From: Edaphochlamys debaryana
Lineage: Eukaryota; Chlorophyta; Chlorophyceae; Chlamydomonadales
Assembly (NCBI GenBank): GCA_016858145.1
Contig: JAEHOE010000140.1
Location: 1-64,000 of the forward strand
Length of the DNA: 64,000 nucleotides
Reading direction: 5' to 3'
In this document: piece by piece, positions 11,201 through 23,777 of the stretch
Layout of the letters: the number at the start of each line of letters is the position of its first letter
Position numbering within the stretch: the first letter of the stretch is position 1
Position numbers and translations under genes: made by a program
The notes under the pieces: generated by a model
What the model was told of the DNA's origin: nothing
The model's database searches: none
The model's input: only the letters and a program-made list of their open reading frames with translations

Positions 11201-14200
11201 CTCGTCAAACACTGCCTGGACTACATCGCGGTTGTGGCGGCCGCCGCGCCCCACCACGCCGGCTCGGGCGGGCCCAGCAGCGCAGCTGCCCTGGAGGCCC
11301 GCGGCGACGCCGGCCGGCAGCTGGCGGCAGAGTCCTCTGCCGCCGCCGCCGCCGCCGCCGACCCCTCCACCTCCGCCGGCGGCGCTGGCGGCTCGCTGCT
11401 GCCGATCATGCGGCTCGCCACCGAGGCCGTACTCGCGACGTCACGTGTGGCATGTGACATCCGGCTGCAGGCTGTCGTACTACGGACGCTGCACGTGCTG
11501 CTGTTGCGGTTCCCGGGGGCGGCGGCCCTGGGGCTCGCCGGCCGGCAGGCGGAGGTCCTGGACCAGGTCTTCCGGATCGGGGCGGCGGCGCGTCATACCC
11601 TGGAGCAGCAGGCGGCGCAGGCGGCGGCGGCGTCAGCAGGTACGGCGGCGGGCGGCGGGGCGGCGGCGCCAGCCGCCAGCGCCACGCCCGCCTCCATCTA
11701 CGCCTCTAAGGACCTGCTGCTGGTCAGCCTCTATTCCCTGACGGTAGCGCGTGCGATGACGGAGCCGGCGGTCTTTGGCGCCGGCGGCGACGGCGCCGCC
11801 GCCGCGGCGGTGGCAACCGCCAACGGTACGACGCCCGCCGCCTACCAGATGCACGTGCTCGCCTGTCTGACGGGCGTCGCCCGCCACCTCGCCGAGGGCG
11901 GCGCGGAGTCGGTGTCGTTCGACGAGGCTTCGACCTCCGCGTCATCGCACTCGGCAGACGGCGGCGCCGCCACAACGGCGGCGGCGGCGGCATCCGCGCC
12001 CGACAAGCTGTCGATCGGCTGCTGCCGTTACGCCTGCCACTGCATGTTCGTACACGACCCCGTGCGGGGCGCCGACGCCGTGGCGGCGGCGCGCGCCGCC
12101 GCCGCCCTGCTGACGTGGCTCGGCGGCGTCGACGCCGTCAATGCGGTGGCGGAGCGGGACGGTTTCGGAGCGCTGCACTCGCTGGCGGCGGCCGGCGTGG
12201 CGCCGCTGTTGCGGGCGTTCGTGGAGGCGGCGGGGCCCGGCCTGGACTTCCTTCGCCGGACCAAGACCGGAGCGAACGCGCTGCAACTGGCCCGGTTGCG
12301 GAAACACACGGCGGCGGCGCAGGTGGGCAGGTCCAGCTGTGTTCGCAAGGGTAGCTTGGGCCAAGGTTGTAACAGGGAGATTCGTTCGCACGGAAGGTAG
12401 CCTCGCCCCCGCGAAACCGGCTGCGCTAGCACGCAAGTTCTGACTGGACCGACCCGCAACCGTGTTTTGCCCGGCAGGTGTTGGAGGCGGCGACCGAGGC
12501 CGCTGCCAAAGCGGCGCAGGACGCGCTGCTGAAGGAGCTGGAGGTGAGGGGGCCGGGAGGCCGGGGAAGGGGACAGGAGACAGGAGACAGAATGTGAGGG
12601 AGGAGGGGATGACGGCGCTGGAAGTTGTGTGGATTGGGGCTCATTCCAAAAGAGACGCGCTGGCAGACGGCACCAAGATGCCCGGCCACCTTCGCCACCA
12701 TCACCTGCCATCACTTGTCCCCCTATCAACTGACCCTTCTCTTCTCCCAACTCGTATCGTTGCAGGAGGAGGGCGCGCAGGAGGCTTCCCACGGCGCCAG
12801 CAAGCGTTCCGCCGGGTCGGCCTCCTCCACCTCCGGCAGTGCTCACAGCGGCGGCAAGGGCCCGGCGGGGCACAAGGCGGCGCACGAGGCGCATGGAGCC
12901 TCTGCAGGGCCGGTCTCTGCCGGCGCTGGCGGGGCCGCGGGCGGCGGCTCTTCGGGTGGTGCGCCCGCGGCCGTTCCGTCTGGGGCGGACAGCGAGGAGG
13001 CTCGGCAGGCGAGGGAGGAGATGGAGCGAAAACGCAGGTGAGGCTTTGGTCGCGTGGCTTCGGGCTGGGGCGTACCGTAAGCTTTGTGCCGGAAGCCTTG
13101 CCTGTGTACTGGCACACCTGGGCACACTATCCTTTCGCGAGATAGCCTACTTTTCCACACGGAACTCACTCAGCGTCTGCCTTCTAGTATGCGGTGCAGC
13201 CACTAAGTTTGCCTGCGTTGCTTCCATCTCGGTGTTGTTCTGCAGGGCGGCCGAGGAGGCATACGAAGCCGCCCTGGAGCAGAGGCGGCGGCAGCTGGAG
13301 GAGGAGGCCCGGCAGCAAGCGCTCGAGGAGGCCCGGCTCATCGAGATGGCCCAGGCGGAGTCTCTCCGCATGGCCACCCCCCCGCCCCAAGCCGCGTCCC
13401 CAGAGCCCGCCGCCCCCGCGCCCCCGCCCCCGGGCCCGCCAGCGCCGGAGTCTGCGGACCCCGCGGCCCATGGCTCAACGTCCCCCGAGGCCGCCGCGGC
13501 GGCGGTGGCGGCCGCCGCGGCCGTGGCGGCGCAGCAGCTGTTCAACCAACCCCAACCGCTCGACCAACCGCTGCAGCAGCAGCAGGTGCAACCGTCGCAA
13601 CCGCTGGGGCTGTTGGGTATGCCTGCGTCGGCGTCGCCGCCGCCCGCGATGCCCGCAGGATCCCTGGATCTGGCGTCGCTCCAAGCCGCCGCCGCCACCA
13701 TCGCCGCCGGCGGCCAACTGTCGCCCGGCATGGCGGCCATGCTGGCCCAGATGGCAGATCAGCAATCTGCTGCCGTACAACAGGCCGCGGCCCTTCAACA
13801 GCAGCAGCAGCAGTCGGCGGCGCTGCAGGCCCAGGTCCAGGCCCAGCTGATGCAGATGGGGGCCTCGCCCGAGGCGGCGGCGGCGGCGGTTGCCGCGGCG
13901 GCGGCGACGATCGGCGAGCCGACGGTTGCAAACGTGCGTGCGTCGCTGTCGTCCATGGACCAGCAGGTTACGATGATGCGTGGCAGTGCTGGGCCGGGCG
14001 CCGTAACGGGCATGCGTCGAGTGGTGTCGAAGGGTTCCTTCATGTCTGATGACCCTGCCGGCGGCGGTATGCTGGGACCCAGCGGGAACAGCGGCGGCAT
14101 CAGCTCGCTCGGCGGGCTGTACGAGAACGCTCCGGCGGGCGCCGCCGGCGGGATGAGCGGCGGCGGCGGCCCCGCCGGCTACCCGGGCTCGTACGGCAAC

Positions 14201-14358
14201 CTGCTGACGGCGGCGGCAGCCGCCGCCGGCGGGCCTGGCGGCGGCTTTGGCGGCGACCTGTCCGGCCGTCCGGAGAGCGTCTGCTCGGACTCGCTAACCG
14301 CCGGATCCATCGACGGCGGCGCACCAAGCCACGCCTCGTTGCAGCCCAGCGGTTGGTC

Positions 14359-14392
<34 letters not shown>

Positions 14393-17300
14393 TTCCTCGG
14401 CGGCGGCGGCGGCGGTGCCGCGCCCCAGGGCATGATGCCCCGCAACAGCCCCTCGAGCAACTTCCTCAACCAGCAGGGCGGCGGCGGCGGCCCCGGCGGC
14501 GGCTCGCCGTCGGACCCCTGGCTCGGTGGCGGCGGCGGCGGGGGCGGCGGCCCCGGCGGCGGCAGCCACGCCGACCTCACCTCGCTCGCGCCACGTGGCA
14601 TGCCGCAGGGCTGTCCGTCCAGCCACGGTCCCCGCAGCTCCAATGAGGGTTCCCTGGGGCCGCCGGGTCGGCTGCAGGACACGCTGGCTTCGGGCGGGGA
14701 GATGTGGGAGGTGGCGGAGGAGCCCATGCGGGGGCCCTCGAGGCAGCTGTGGCTGGGCAACGTGCACGCCGGGCTGCCCGCTGGCGCGCTGCAGGTGCGC
14801 GGGCGTGGGCGTGATGGCTTGGCAGCCCTGTTAAGCCGTTGCCTGCCCTCGGCTCGCCTCCTTCATGTCCCTGTCAAGTTTCAACTCTTTTCTCCTGTCC
14901 TGCCCTGTCCTCTCTTTTCGTTTCCCACAGGCGCTCTGCCAGCAGTTTGGCCCCGTGCTGGACGCGGTCGTCGCCCCGGGCACGCTCTCCGCCGTGGTGC
15001 TCTTCAGCCGGGCCGAGGACGCGTCACGCGCCGCCCACGCACTGCACGGCCGCACACTGCCGCACGTGTCGTACGAGGGCAAGCCGCTCCTGGCGCGGTA
15101 CTGCCGCCCGCCGGCCGGCGGCGGCGCGAGCGGCGGCGGCGCGCCGCCGCCGCAGGCGGCGCCGCCAGGCGCTGACGCGGGCCTGCTCGGGCTTGGCCTC
15201 CCGCAGGGCCTGGAATCGGCTCTTTCCGCCGCCGGCTTCGGACCGGGTGCGCTTGAAGCCGCCATGCAGGGCTTGCTGCCGCCAGATCAGCAGCAGGCGT
15301 TACACGCCGTGCTGCTGCAGGCGTCGCAGGCGCCGCAGGGCGCGCCGCCGCCAGGCGGCGGCGGCGGCGCGGCGGCGGCTCCGCCGCCGGCGGCGCCGCA
15401 GGCGCCGCCGCAGCACCGCGGCCTGGCGCCGCCGCCCCACGCCCGCGGCTTGGGCCTGGGACACCACCACGGATCCGTTGACCACTTGGTTGGTATGGGT
15501 GCGATCCTCGGCGGCGGCGGCGGCGGCGGCGGCCTGGGCCTCGGCGTCGGCGGCAGCGTCCAGGACTTTGCGGCGCTGCACGCCGCGCACATGGCGGCCG
15601 GCAGCGGCGGCGGCCCTGGCGGCGGCGGCTTCCCCGGCGACCACCACCACGGCTTTGGCGACGACGACGGCGCCGGCGGCGGCGGCGGCGGCCCTGGCGG
15701 CTCCGCCAGCGGCGATCTGGACGCGCTTGGCGGCGCCGCCGGGATGGGGCTCGACGGCGACGGGGCCGCTGACGTGCCCGAGGGCAAGCCCTCGAGGCAT
15801 CTGTGGCTGGGCAACATCCCACTGAAGCCCAACAAGCTTGCGATGGAGCTGCTGTTCGCGTGGGTGCGGGGTTGGGTGGGGGATCGCCTTGGGGGAAGGG
15901 CACGGGAAAGGCGAAGGGTTCAGGGCCATGGGTGGGGTCGGGGCCACGGGTGGGGTCGGGGAATGGGAGCTGCTGTTCGCGTGGGTGCGGGGCTGGGGTC
16001 GGAAATCCGGGTCGCAGTCGGAGTGGGGGCCGGGGTCGGGGTTATACGTAACGTAGCTTTGGGGAGCCAATCATTCTGGAAGCTGCGGGTCGAGGGGGTT
16101 CACAGGGAAGGTGAGGGGGACGGGAGGAAGTTGCGATGAGTGCGGATCGCGGCGGCCGGGGGCCCGGGCATTAGGGCCGGTCCCTGCCTGCCTATCCGTC
16201 GCCCGGGCATGTTGGCAACGAGACCGTGCTGCCTCTCCACCCCTCCGCCCTTGCAGCCGCTTCGGTCCGCTCGAGTCGGTCCGGGTGTTCCCGGGCAAGA
16301 CCTTCGCCTTCGTCAACTACCTGGCACCGCAGGTGGGCTGGCTTACGGGTAACGTCATTGTCGATGGGCTTATTTGCGGGTTGCTCAGTAATGCAGCAGT
16401 GCTCTCCGCACCCCCCCCTCCCCTCCCGCGCACACTGCATACCCTCACCGCAGCAACAATGTCCCCATCCCTTCCCCCCCACACGCTGACACGAAACACA
16501 CCCTTCCTGCTCCCCAACCCCCCCTTCTCCCCAACAGCACGCCGTGGCCGCCAAGATGTCGCTGGACGGGCAGCCCGCGCCCTCGGTCACGGGCTCCAAG
16601 CCCATGGTCATTCGCTACCAGAAGGACACGTCCACGGTGCCGGCCAACCTGGGGCTGGCGGGGGGCAAGAGCATGAGCAGGTGGGGTGATGGGGGGTGGT
16701 GGGCGGGGGGTGGGGGGTGGACGGTGGGTGGTTGGAGCGGTGGGCAAGGGTGTTGGGTGGGGTAGAGGAAGGGTGTTCGCTGTCGCACGGCCCAGCGGGG
16801 CCCATGGCAGGGGCACGGGCACAGTCGAAACAACACAGTCGAAACAACACAGTCGAACAAACGATCCCTGACCACCCTCTGCCTTCCCCTCCCTCCCCTG
16901 CCCCTCCCCCTCTCTCCCTCCAGGTCGAGCTCGACCCAGAACCTGACGGGCCTCACCGCCGCCGCCTCCCTGGCGCGCCTGCTGGACGACGACCTCCCCC
17001 CCGAGCCCGCCGTCAACCTCTCCAACAAGCTCAACCCCAACAACATCCACTACGACCGCGAGCTGGCTGCCAGGTGCGGTTGGCGGCGGTTGGCGGTTGG
17101 CCGTTGGCGGTTGGTGACCGTGCCGGGGTCCTTGTCGAATGGCGTGCGTCGTTTTGGGATCAGGGCGTGGGCCGCTGCTCGTGGTGCATCGTAAGGTCTT
17201 GCAAGCCCGATAGCAAGATCTCTCTCTGCGTCATGCCAGCTTCTCAACGTCTCCTCCACTCACCGACCCGCAGGTACAAGCGCATGTCCAAGGCCGAGAA

Positions 17301-19251
17301 GGAGGCGCTGTGGGCGCAGGACCGAGCCATGCAGGCCCTGGGCGCCAACGCCGCCGCCGCCGCCGCCGCCGTCAACGCCGGCGCCGCCGGCATCGCAGGG
17401 CTGCTGGACCCCACCAACGCCGCCGCCGCCAGGCTGCTGGCTCAGGCGGGGCTCGGCTCGCTAGCCGCCGGCCTCGGGGCCGGTTCCGGAGCGAGCGACT
17501 TCCTCATTCCGAGGGTCATGTCGGCGGGCGCGTTGGACTATCTGGCGGCATCGAGCGGCCATGGCGGAGGGCACGGCAGCGCGGCGGCGGCGGCCGCCGC
17601 CGTCGGCGGCGGCGGAGGGCATGGCGGGCTATTCAGGGTCAATACGACGCAGTCGCTACTGGGGATGCAGCAGGCGGCGAATGCGGCGATGCTACTGCCG
17701 CAGATGGCGGGCGCTGGCGGCGCCGGCGGGCTCGGCGGGGCCCTGCAGGGCCTGCTTGGGCCCCACGGCGCCGCTGGGCTCGACGGCGCCGCCGGGCAGC
17801 TGTTGCAGCACCAGCTGGCGGCGCAGGCCCAACAGCAGCAGATGCAGATCCAGCAGCAGATCCAGCAACAGGCGCTACAGCAGCAGCTGCAACAGCTGGC
17901 AGCGGGCGGCGGCGGCGGTGCCAACGCACTCCTCAACAACTTCGCCATGTCCCAGGCCCTGGCGGGCCTGGGCCTGGGCGGGGGCCCAGGTGGGCACGGC
18001 GGGGGCCCTGGCATGCGTGGCGGCCCTGGCGGCGGCGGAGCGGCCGCCGCCGCCGCTGGGTTCGACTGGGCTTCGATGCAGGCTGCGCTGGCCAACCTGG
18101 GCCTGGGCGGAGGCCCGGGCGGGCCCGGCGGGCCCGGTGGGCCTGGCGGGTCTCAGCAGCAGCAGCAGAACGCCGCCCTCGCGGCTCTGCTGCAGCAGCA
18201 GGGCGGGGGCCCGGGGCCGCAGGGCCCGCCGCCGCCGCGCATGGGCGGAGGCCCGCCGCCACACAGCGTCACCAACGCTGCGCTGGCGGCGGCGGTCGCC
18301 AATGCCTTTGGCGGCGACTCAGCTGGCGGTGCTGGCGGCGGCAAGCGGGGCCTCGCGCCGCCGCCTTCCTCCCGCCTCGCCGGCCCCGGCGGGATGAACC
18401 CGCTCATGGACCCGGCCGCCGCGGCGGCGGCGCTGGCAGGTCTCGGCGGCCCCGGCGGCGGCGGCGGTATGTCAGGGCCAGGAGGTCCGCAGGGGATGGG
18501 CGGCGGCGGCGGCGGCCCGCCAGGAGGGCCGCGGCCGCCGGGCGTGGGCGGCTTCAAGCAGCTTCCGCCCAGCTTCCTCTGCCCGCTGACGCGCCAGCTC
18601 ATGGCGGATCCCGTGGTGGCCGCGGACGGTAAGACGTTTATAGAGGGGCCATCCGGGCCATCCTTGAAAAACGGCACGGGGAAGGCATCGTCTGGGTGGT
18701 CTTGGTGCTGCGCCAAGGGGTCAATGCAACGTGCAACTAGCCGGGTCGCCAAGGGGTGGCAAGACATCCTCTTTACGTGGCTCGGGGTCCAATGGGAAGG
18801 ACGCGTGCAGCCCTCAATCCTTCTGCCCTGCGGCTTGTCATTTCCAGCCCGTATCACGGAACCCACAAACAACCCACCCTCCTTCCCCGGCAACCCCCCG
18901 AAGGCATCACGTACAACCGACCCGCCATCGCGGAGTGGCTCAGGCAGCACGACTCCTCCCCCGTCACCCGCCAGGTGAGAGTCGCCCTCGTCGCCCTCGT
19001 CATCACTCCTGTGGTCGGAACCCACTGGCAGTTGACGCCCCTGCACACGCATGCGCACCCGCACGCACTCGCTCGCACCGCATGACGTACATTACTAACC
19101 AGCTCCGCCCCGCTCCCCGTGCTCCGTACGTACGGCACAATCGGCCACGTACGGCAACGCGCAGCCCCTGGCGAACAAGATGCTGACGCCCAACGTGGCG
19201 CTCCGTACGGCTATCATCAACGAGCTCGGCTTTGCGGGCGGCCCGCCCTGA
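8269..19251 (+). CDS. Giant ARM / coiled-coil / double-RRM / U-box protein
   Basis: Seventeen exons: 8269-8517, 8803-8877, 9108-9244, 9483-9724, 10119-10269, 10591-10816, 11192-12322, 12478-12543, 12766-13037, 13246-14794, 14931-15859, 16257-16332, 16538-16680, 16924-17073, 17274-18628, 18904-18974, 19165-19251. Phases all agree and give 2302 residues. Exon 2 could end at 8917 instead, adding 13 residues. The order is Armadillo/HEAT-like helices (about residues 80-700), an ankyrin-like GANALQLARLRKH plus charged coiled coil, then RRM1 (RQLWLGNV ... SAVVLFSRAEDA) and RRM2 (RHLWLGNIPL ... KTFAFVNYL), which resemble FPA/Spen RRMs. A Gln/Gly/Ala-rich region follows, then a C-terminal U-box (FLCPLTRQLMADPVVAADG, ITYNRPAIAEWL, SPVTRQPLANKMLTPNVALR). 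Known: U-boxes recruit E2 enzymes; RRMs bind RNA. Inference: an RNA-binding E3 ubiquitin ligase. Confidence 0.85.
10516..10586. repeat. CCCCTG hexanucleotide microsatellite
   Basis: About eleven tandem CCCCTG units sit immediately upstream of the exon 6 acceptor of the U-box gene and form its polypyrimidine tract. Length changes could affect splicing of that exon. Confidence 0.9.
15962..15994 (+). repeat. Copy of RRM2 exon edge inside the intron
   Basis: This segment repeats the end of exon 11 plus its donor (15843-15875: GAGCTGCTGTTCGCG then TGGGTGCGGG), about 120 bp downstream in intron 11. It therefore carries a second usable-looking splice donor. Use of the copy would lengthen the exon. 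Confidence 0.8.
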
Positions 19252-19922
19252 AACCGAGGTCGGCCAGCGGCGACGACGGCTGCCCCCTTGCAAGGCGTCG
19301 GGGCGTCCGTGGAGGTATGCTTCCCAGGTTGAGTTGAATCTGGGGCCGGTTAGTCGGTAGTTGCGTTTGTGCACGTGAGCGCATGTGCGGGCTGGGCTCG
19401 TCAGGAGGCCCAGGCCGAGAGCGGTTGTTGCAGCGACTGCGGGCGGTGTGTGTTGGGATGCGGAGCGGATGCGATTGCGGCGCGGCAGTTCCCGGCCCGA
19501 ATGCATCATTGCGTGTTTACGACACGACACGTGGAGCAATGATGCGGGCCCGGGCCCGCGCCGGTGGGATTTGTGGGGCCGGGAGATCGGCGCTACCCGT
19601 CCCATGGGGGCCCCTCCCGGAACCCTTCTCTCATCATCGGCTCGTATTCCCAAACCTGCCTGCCTGCGGTTGCGGCACGGTCGTTTAACGTGTGGCGGTT
19701 GGCTGGACGCAAAGTTCGCATAAAACGGACACCCCGCTTTACGTCTGGCTTTCTATGCTGGCTGCAGCAGCGCGGGTCGATGTTGTGTTCAGAGTTGGCT
19801 GGTGTCGGTCGCCTGCCGCTTCGTAGGAGGCCTGAGAGAGCCTGGAATCGTGAGGAGCTTTCCCCCTTGCGTGCTGGAGGCATGAGAAGACCAAGAGACG
19901 GTGGGAGATCGAGGGAGGGAGG

Positions 19923-19927
19923 TGTAA
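19923..19927 (+). promoter_or_regulatory. Candidate polyadenylation signal TGTAA for the U-box gene
   Basis: TGTAA is the usual volvocine polyadenylation pentamer. This is a match about 670 bp after the U-box gene stop. A match by chance is possible. Confidence 0.25.
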
Positions 19928-21328
19928 GAGAGGCGTGCTCTGTGAAGGGCGCGGTTTTGGCGGTTTTAGAAGGAGCCAGTGGCGCGTGGCAGGCATTGAC
20001 TGCTGGAAGCTGTCGCGGGTGCGTGCGAGATCACTCGCTTAGGCTAGGGCCGATGCTCACGGGTGGAAGGCGCGTCCGTGTTCCGATAGCTCGGGGCCCG
20101 GAAGCTCTCAGGTGCCTCGGGCTGTGTGCATCCCACTTACTTATCGTATCGTACAGGCGGAGGCGGGGTTGAGGTGGGATGGGGGAGGTGGATGGCTGCG
20201 AGTCACCGGCGACGCGTTTGGGCGAGCTTGAGGCTCTAAAGGATAAAGGGCGCTCTTTGCGGGGGCAGGCAGCGTTTTGCGGGGGGCCTTGCAGGCAGGA
20301 GCAGCAGCGGACAAGGGTCCTCGTTACCCTGGTGGAGAGGAAGCATTATAGCGGTTCACGGCAGTCGACCCCTTTTGCCTGCCCGTGTGGCGATTTTGAG
20401 CTGGCCTAATCCGTCCGCGTTTTGCCGCCGTTCAAACGGCGCGGTGTGGTTGTGAGCTGTCACGTGGGCGACAAGACCGTTGTGCGGGGGTCACGTGCGG
20501 GCGGCCCGTGTACGACGTCCTGTGTCCTGTGCGCTCATGTACGGCTTTGCGGTCAGTCATTTGTGGCGGCTGGAAGGGAATGCCGCGTTCGAGTGCTGTT
20601 CGCCGGCTAGCGGGGCAGGGGGAAGCGGGCAAGGTTTGGAGGGTGCGAGCGGGACGGAGCCGGAGCGTGTGGGGAGACAGACGGCCGTGGTACGGAGAGG
20701 CAGTGGCGCGTGGTCTGCTGCTCGGAGGAGTGCATGTTCCGGCTGGTGCTTTGGGTGGGGAAGCGGAGGGGGAGTTCTATGCTCGCAGGGGCCGTGCAGC
20801 GTAGGGGGAGGGGGAGGGTCGGGGGGCGGAGGGGCCACGTGTCATGTGGGTGAGGGGGAGGCATGCAGGACGCAGGTGACCGGCTCGCTATGGGAGCCTG
20901 CCCTCAACGCAGTGCTGAGGAGTGCAGGAATGGCGGGGGCCACCTTCTGGTGCCAACCGTTGCGAGGCGGCGACATGGGCGTGGGGCCTCAGCGCACATC
21001 GAATCATCGATGCCGATGTAACGACCCCACAGCCCGCGTGCCTCCTGCGAACTTCTTGCTTGTGTGCTAGCATGGGCACGGGCACGGACACTACGCAATC
21101 CGGCTGCTCCATGCCCACTTGCCAACACGCCAAGTGGGCAGGTGCCAAATGGGCACCTCCACGGCTCCACATCACTGTCATTGTCCACATTCCTCTCTGC
21201 CCCTCCTGCACCTTGAGCCTGCCTTGAGTCCTGACCAAGGCATGGCGTTTGGTTTTGGCGTAGGGCGCAGCAATGTCAACCTGCGCGACTTCTGTGTCGC
21301 CTGAGTGGGGCTGTGGGGGAAGGGGCAA

Positions 21329-21385
21329 GGGGGTCGAAGACGTCAACGAAGCGTGGCGCTTGGTTACGGGTATACGGGACAAGGG
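21329..21385 (-). repeat. Short dispersed repeat, inverted copy
   Basis: The reverse complement reads ACCAAGCG, then CTTCGTTGACGTCTTC. It belongs to the family also seen at about 23001, 26719, 51169 and 52857. Confidence 0.6.
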
Positions 21386-23000
21386 GGACGGCGCCCGCTA
21401 CCCCTTCCCCGCCTCGCCATACAGTAAGCCCGAGCACGGACGTCCTGAACCCCACTACCCGATACCAGCATACTGTCAATGAGGAAGCGCTGGGAGCCCC
21501 GGGCCACTCGAGGCCTCGAGCAGGGTTGCGGGTAGTCGTTCGCCAGTGCTCCGCAATGTTGGTGCACTTTGCTGGCCTTGCTTATCGCCTAACTCGTCTC
21601 CCGTGTCTCCTTTCCCCGGGCCACTCGAGGCCTTGTAAGCACCGTCCTTGTGGACTTGATGGGCTGTGTCTCTGCTGTGTGGAGGCGGTTCCTGCTGTAG
21701 CCATTGCATCTTCTGCCGTCTCTCCAGTCTTTGACTGTGTTAGGGCAGGTGGCGGACACGGTGCGTGACTCCGACCCAGAGAGCGCCTGGGAAGTCTGAC
21801 GCTCAGCAGGCCTGTAACGCGTCATGCCTCAGCACGGTCCCCGGGAAGCCGTCCTTAGCACTGCGCCCAGCGGACTCGCCCCGATGGCCGCTAACACTCG
21901 CGCTCCAGCGCTGCCAAGCTTCACCCAGGGGGGGGTAGGTCCTCCTCAGACATACATCATGCCTTGTCTGTACCGAGCTTGCCGAGAGGATCCCAAATCC
22001 GCTTTCAAAAATAGAAACGAAGGTTTTATTGCAAAGTTACGAGGGCCCAAAGTTCTCGGTCGGTCGTCGGTCGGGGTGGATTAGGGGACTTTGGGAGGCT
22101 GTGTGGCGGGACTTCGTCACCGCGGCGTAGAGCACCGCCCAGCATCATCCCGCACGCTCTGAGCATACAGCATGGCAAGAACTTATGCTGGCAAGTCACT
22201 GGTACCCTTCCAGCGGTGTTAGGGAGTCGGGACCGGTGGGACATGTCGTCATGCCGGGCTCCGGGCACACACGCGGCCACCCAAAGGCGTCTCCCAGGTG
22301 CTCCCGGAAGCCCGCCTTCCACTCCCGCGCCTCAGATCGCACAGTACTAGCAAACTAAAGCCCTGATATCGCCCCTCGATGCCGAGCCGTTGGTCAATTG
22401 ACGGGTCGGGGTCCGTGGCATGGTTGATGGTACCCGACCAACGTGGGCCACCTGGAGTGCTGTGCGCGCCCATGGATAGAGCACACGGTCAGCAGTCCAG
22501 CGAAACGCGAAAGGCATGAAATGGAGTACGTACAGGCCTTGTTCGACAGTGTCGTACACTGTACGGGTCGGTCGGTCGTCGGTCCCGGGGGGTCGGGGGA
22601 CTTTGGGGCATGATATCAGGCAACTTTGTTTGTACCCCCCCCCTGCTTCACCCTCCCTGGAGTAAGGACCCCCATCACGGCCCCCACCACGCCCCCCCTC
22701 CCAGGACTCCCCTCAATGCGGTGCATTGCTTTAACCTCTTAAGACACAGACTCCGGAGCTCCACAACCCGCCCCAGCTACTCTCTTCCTTATGCCTGCTT
22801 CAGTTGTTGCCATACCCTGGGCAGCAGGCGACTGGTTCCCCGGGCCGTGCCCTTGTGCACTCGCTTGCCTGGCACTCCTGTTCTAAACCCGCCCCAGCCA
22901 AACACAGCCGGCGAGCCGCCCTCTGCTTACCCCCCCTCCCGGACCCGGCCTCCTGCCTTACCCTTTACCCTGCTCACCGCCTGCGTAGTCTGCGGAAAAC

Positions 23001-23053
23001 GCCCTACGCCACACCACAACCAAGCGCTTCGCTTCGTTGATGTTCTTTTACCC
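23001..23053 (+). repeat. Short dispersed repeat copy
   Basis: Contains ACAACCAAGCGCTTCGCTTC, GTTGATGT and a pyrimidine tail. Nearly the same block occurs at 52857-52910, and diverged forms at 26719-26765 and 51169-51215. Confidence 0.65.
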
Positions 23054-23229
23054 TGCTCACCGCCCCTGCCCCCCTCCCGGACCCCGCCTCCTGCCTTGGC
23101 CCTCCACACCGCCGCCTGCCCTGCCCTGCCCTGCCCCCGCCCCGCCCCCAGAGGCCCCGAGGCGCGCGCACGTGTGTTGGCGTTTGCCTGCTGTCACCGT
23201 GATGCGCTCCTTTCCTGGCATGTTTTTGC

Positions 23230-23308
23230 GGCCGCGTGGCCTAATGGATCAGGCGTCGCTCTCCGATGTGTGCGGAGAAGATTGTGGGTTCGAGTCCCAC
23301 CGTGGTCG
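23230..23308 (+). pseudogene. tRNA-Arg(CCG) copy with 7-nt deletion
   Basis: Identical in its D arm, T arm and acceptor stem to the intact copies below, with CCG at 23263-23265. It lacks TGTAGGC across the intron 3' end and positions 38-41, so the normal 3' anticodon stem cannot form. The remaining bases can form a different hairpin, TCTCCG/CGGAGA around ATGTGTG. Probably a pseudogene. Confidence 0.8.
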
Positions 23309-23777
23309 TACGGATGCCGTACACATGGTACGAGCGTGTGCAACATAGCCCTTTTCCCCGGGCCCGGCCCGGGGGGCTGAGGCGCGGGCTGGACTGTAAC
23401 TTCTTCACAGCATTCCTCCCCGCTTCCCTCGATAGTACTTTTGCTGCCCATCACGAGGTCCCTGTCACCCCTCCCTGCGCTACACTTCAACTCAACGTCA
23501 GTAGTACCTCGCGACGCCCCGCTTCTGCAGAAGGCCGCGGGCGGCTAAGGCGCGAGTCCACTCGGCACGGTGTATGGTCCATGTCGGCGGCGGCGGTGCA
23601 CGGCGGCCTTCAAACTTCTCGTGCCGACTACATATAGTAGCGGTAGTACTTGCCCCTCTGCTGGCCGGACTCAACCATCCTTGCTCCCTCGCCGACTACA
23701 TAAAACCCGCCATCGGCAAAGATCTTAGACGCGCCGGTTGCCAGGGGCCTCGCGCAGTGTAACGTAACCAGGTCGCT

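Larger units (their letters stand above)
19252..22821. other. 3.5-kb gene-poor stretch
   Basis: No frame here has a recognisable domain or credible splice structure. It holds a candidate TGTAA signal (19923), one inverted copy of a short dispersed repeat (about 21329-21385), and two direct copies of a GGTCGGTCGTCGGTC-containing motif at about 22050 and 22566. Confidence 0.5.

Noticed and set aside
13542..15903. Large antisense frames in the U-box gene
   Set aside because: GC-rich Gly/Ala/Pro coding sequence leaves the opposite strand open. These frames are low-complexity and have no domains or splice logic.
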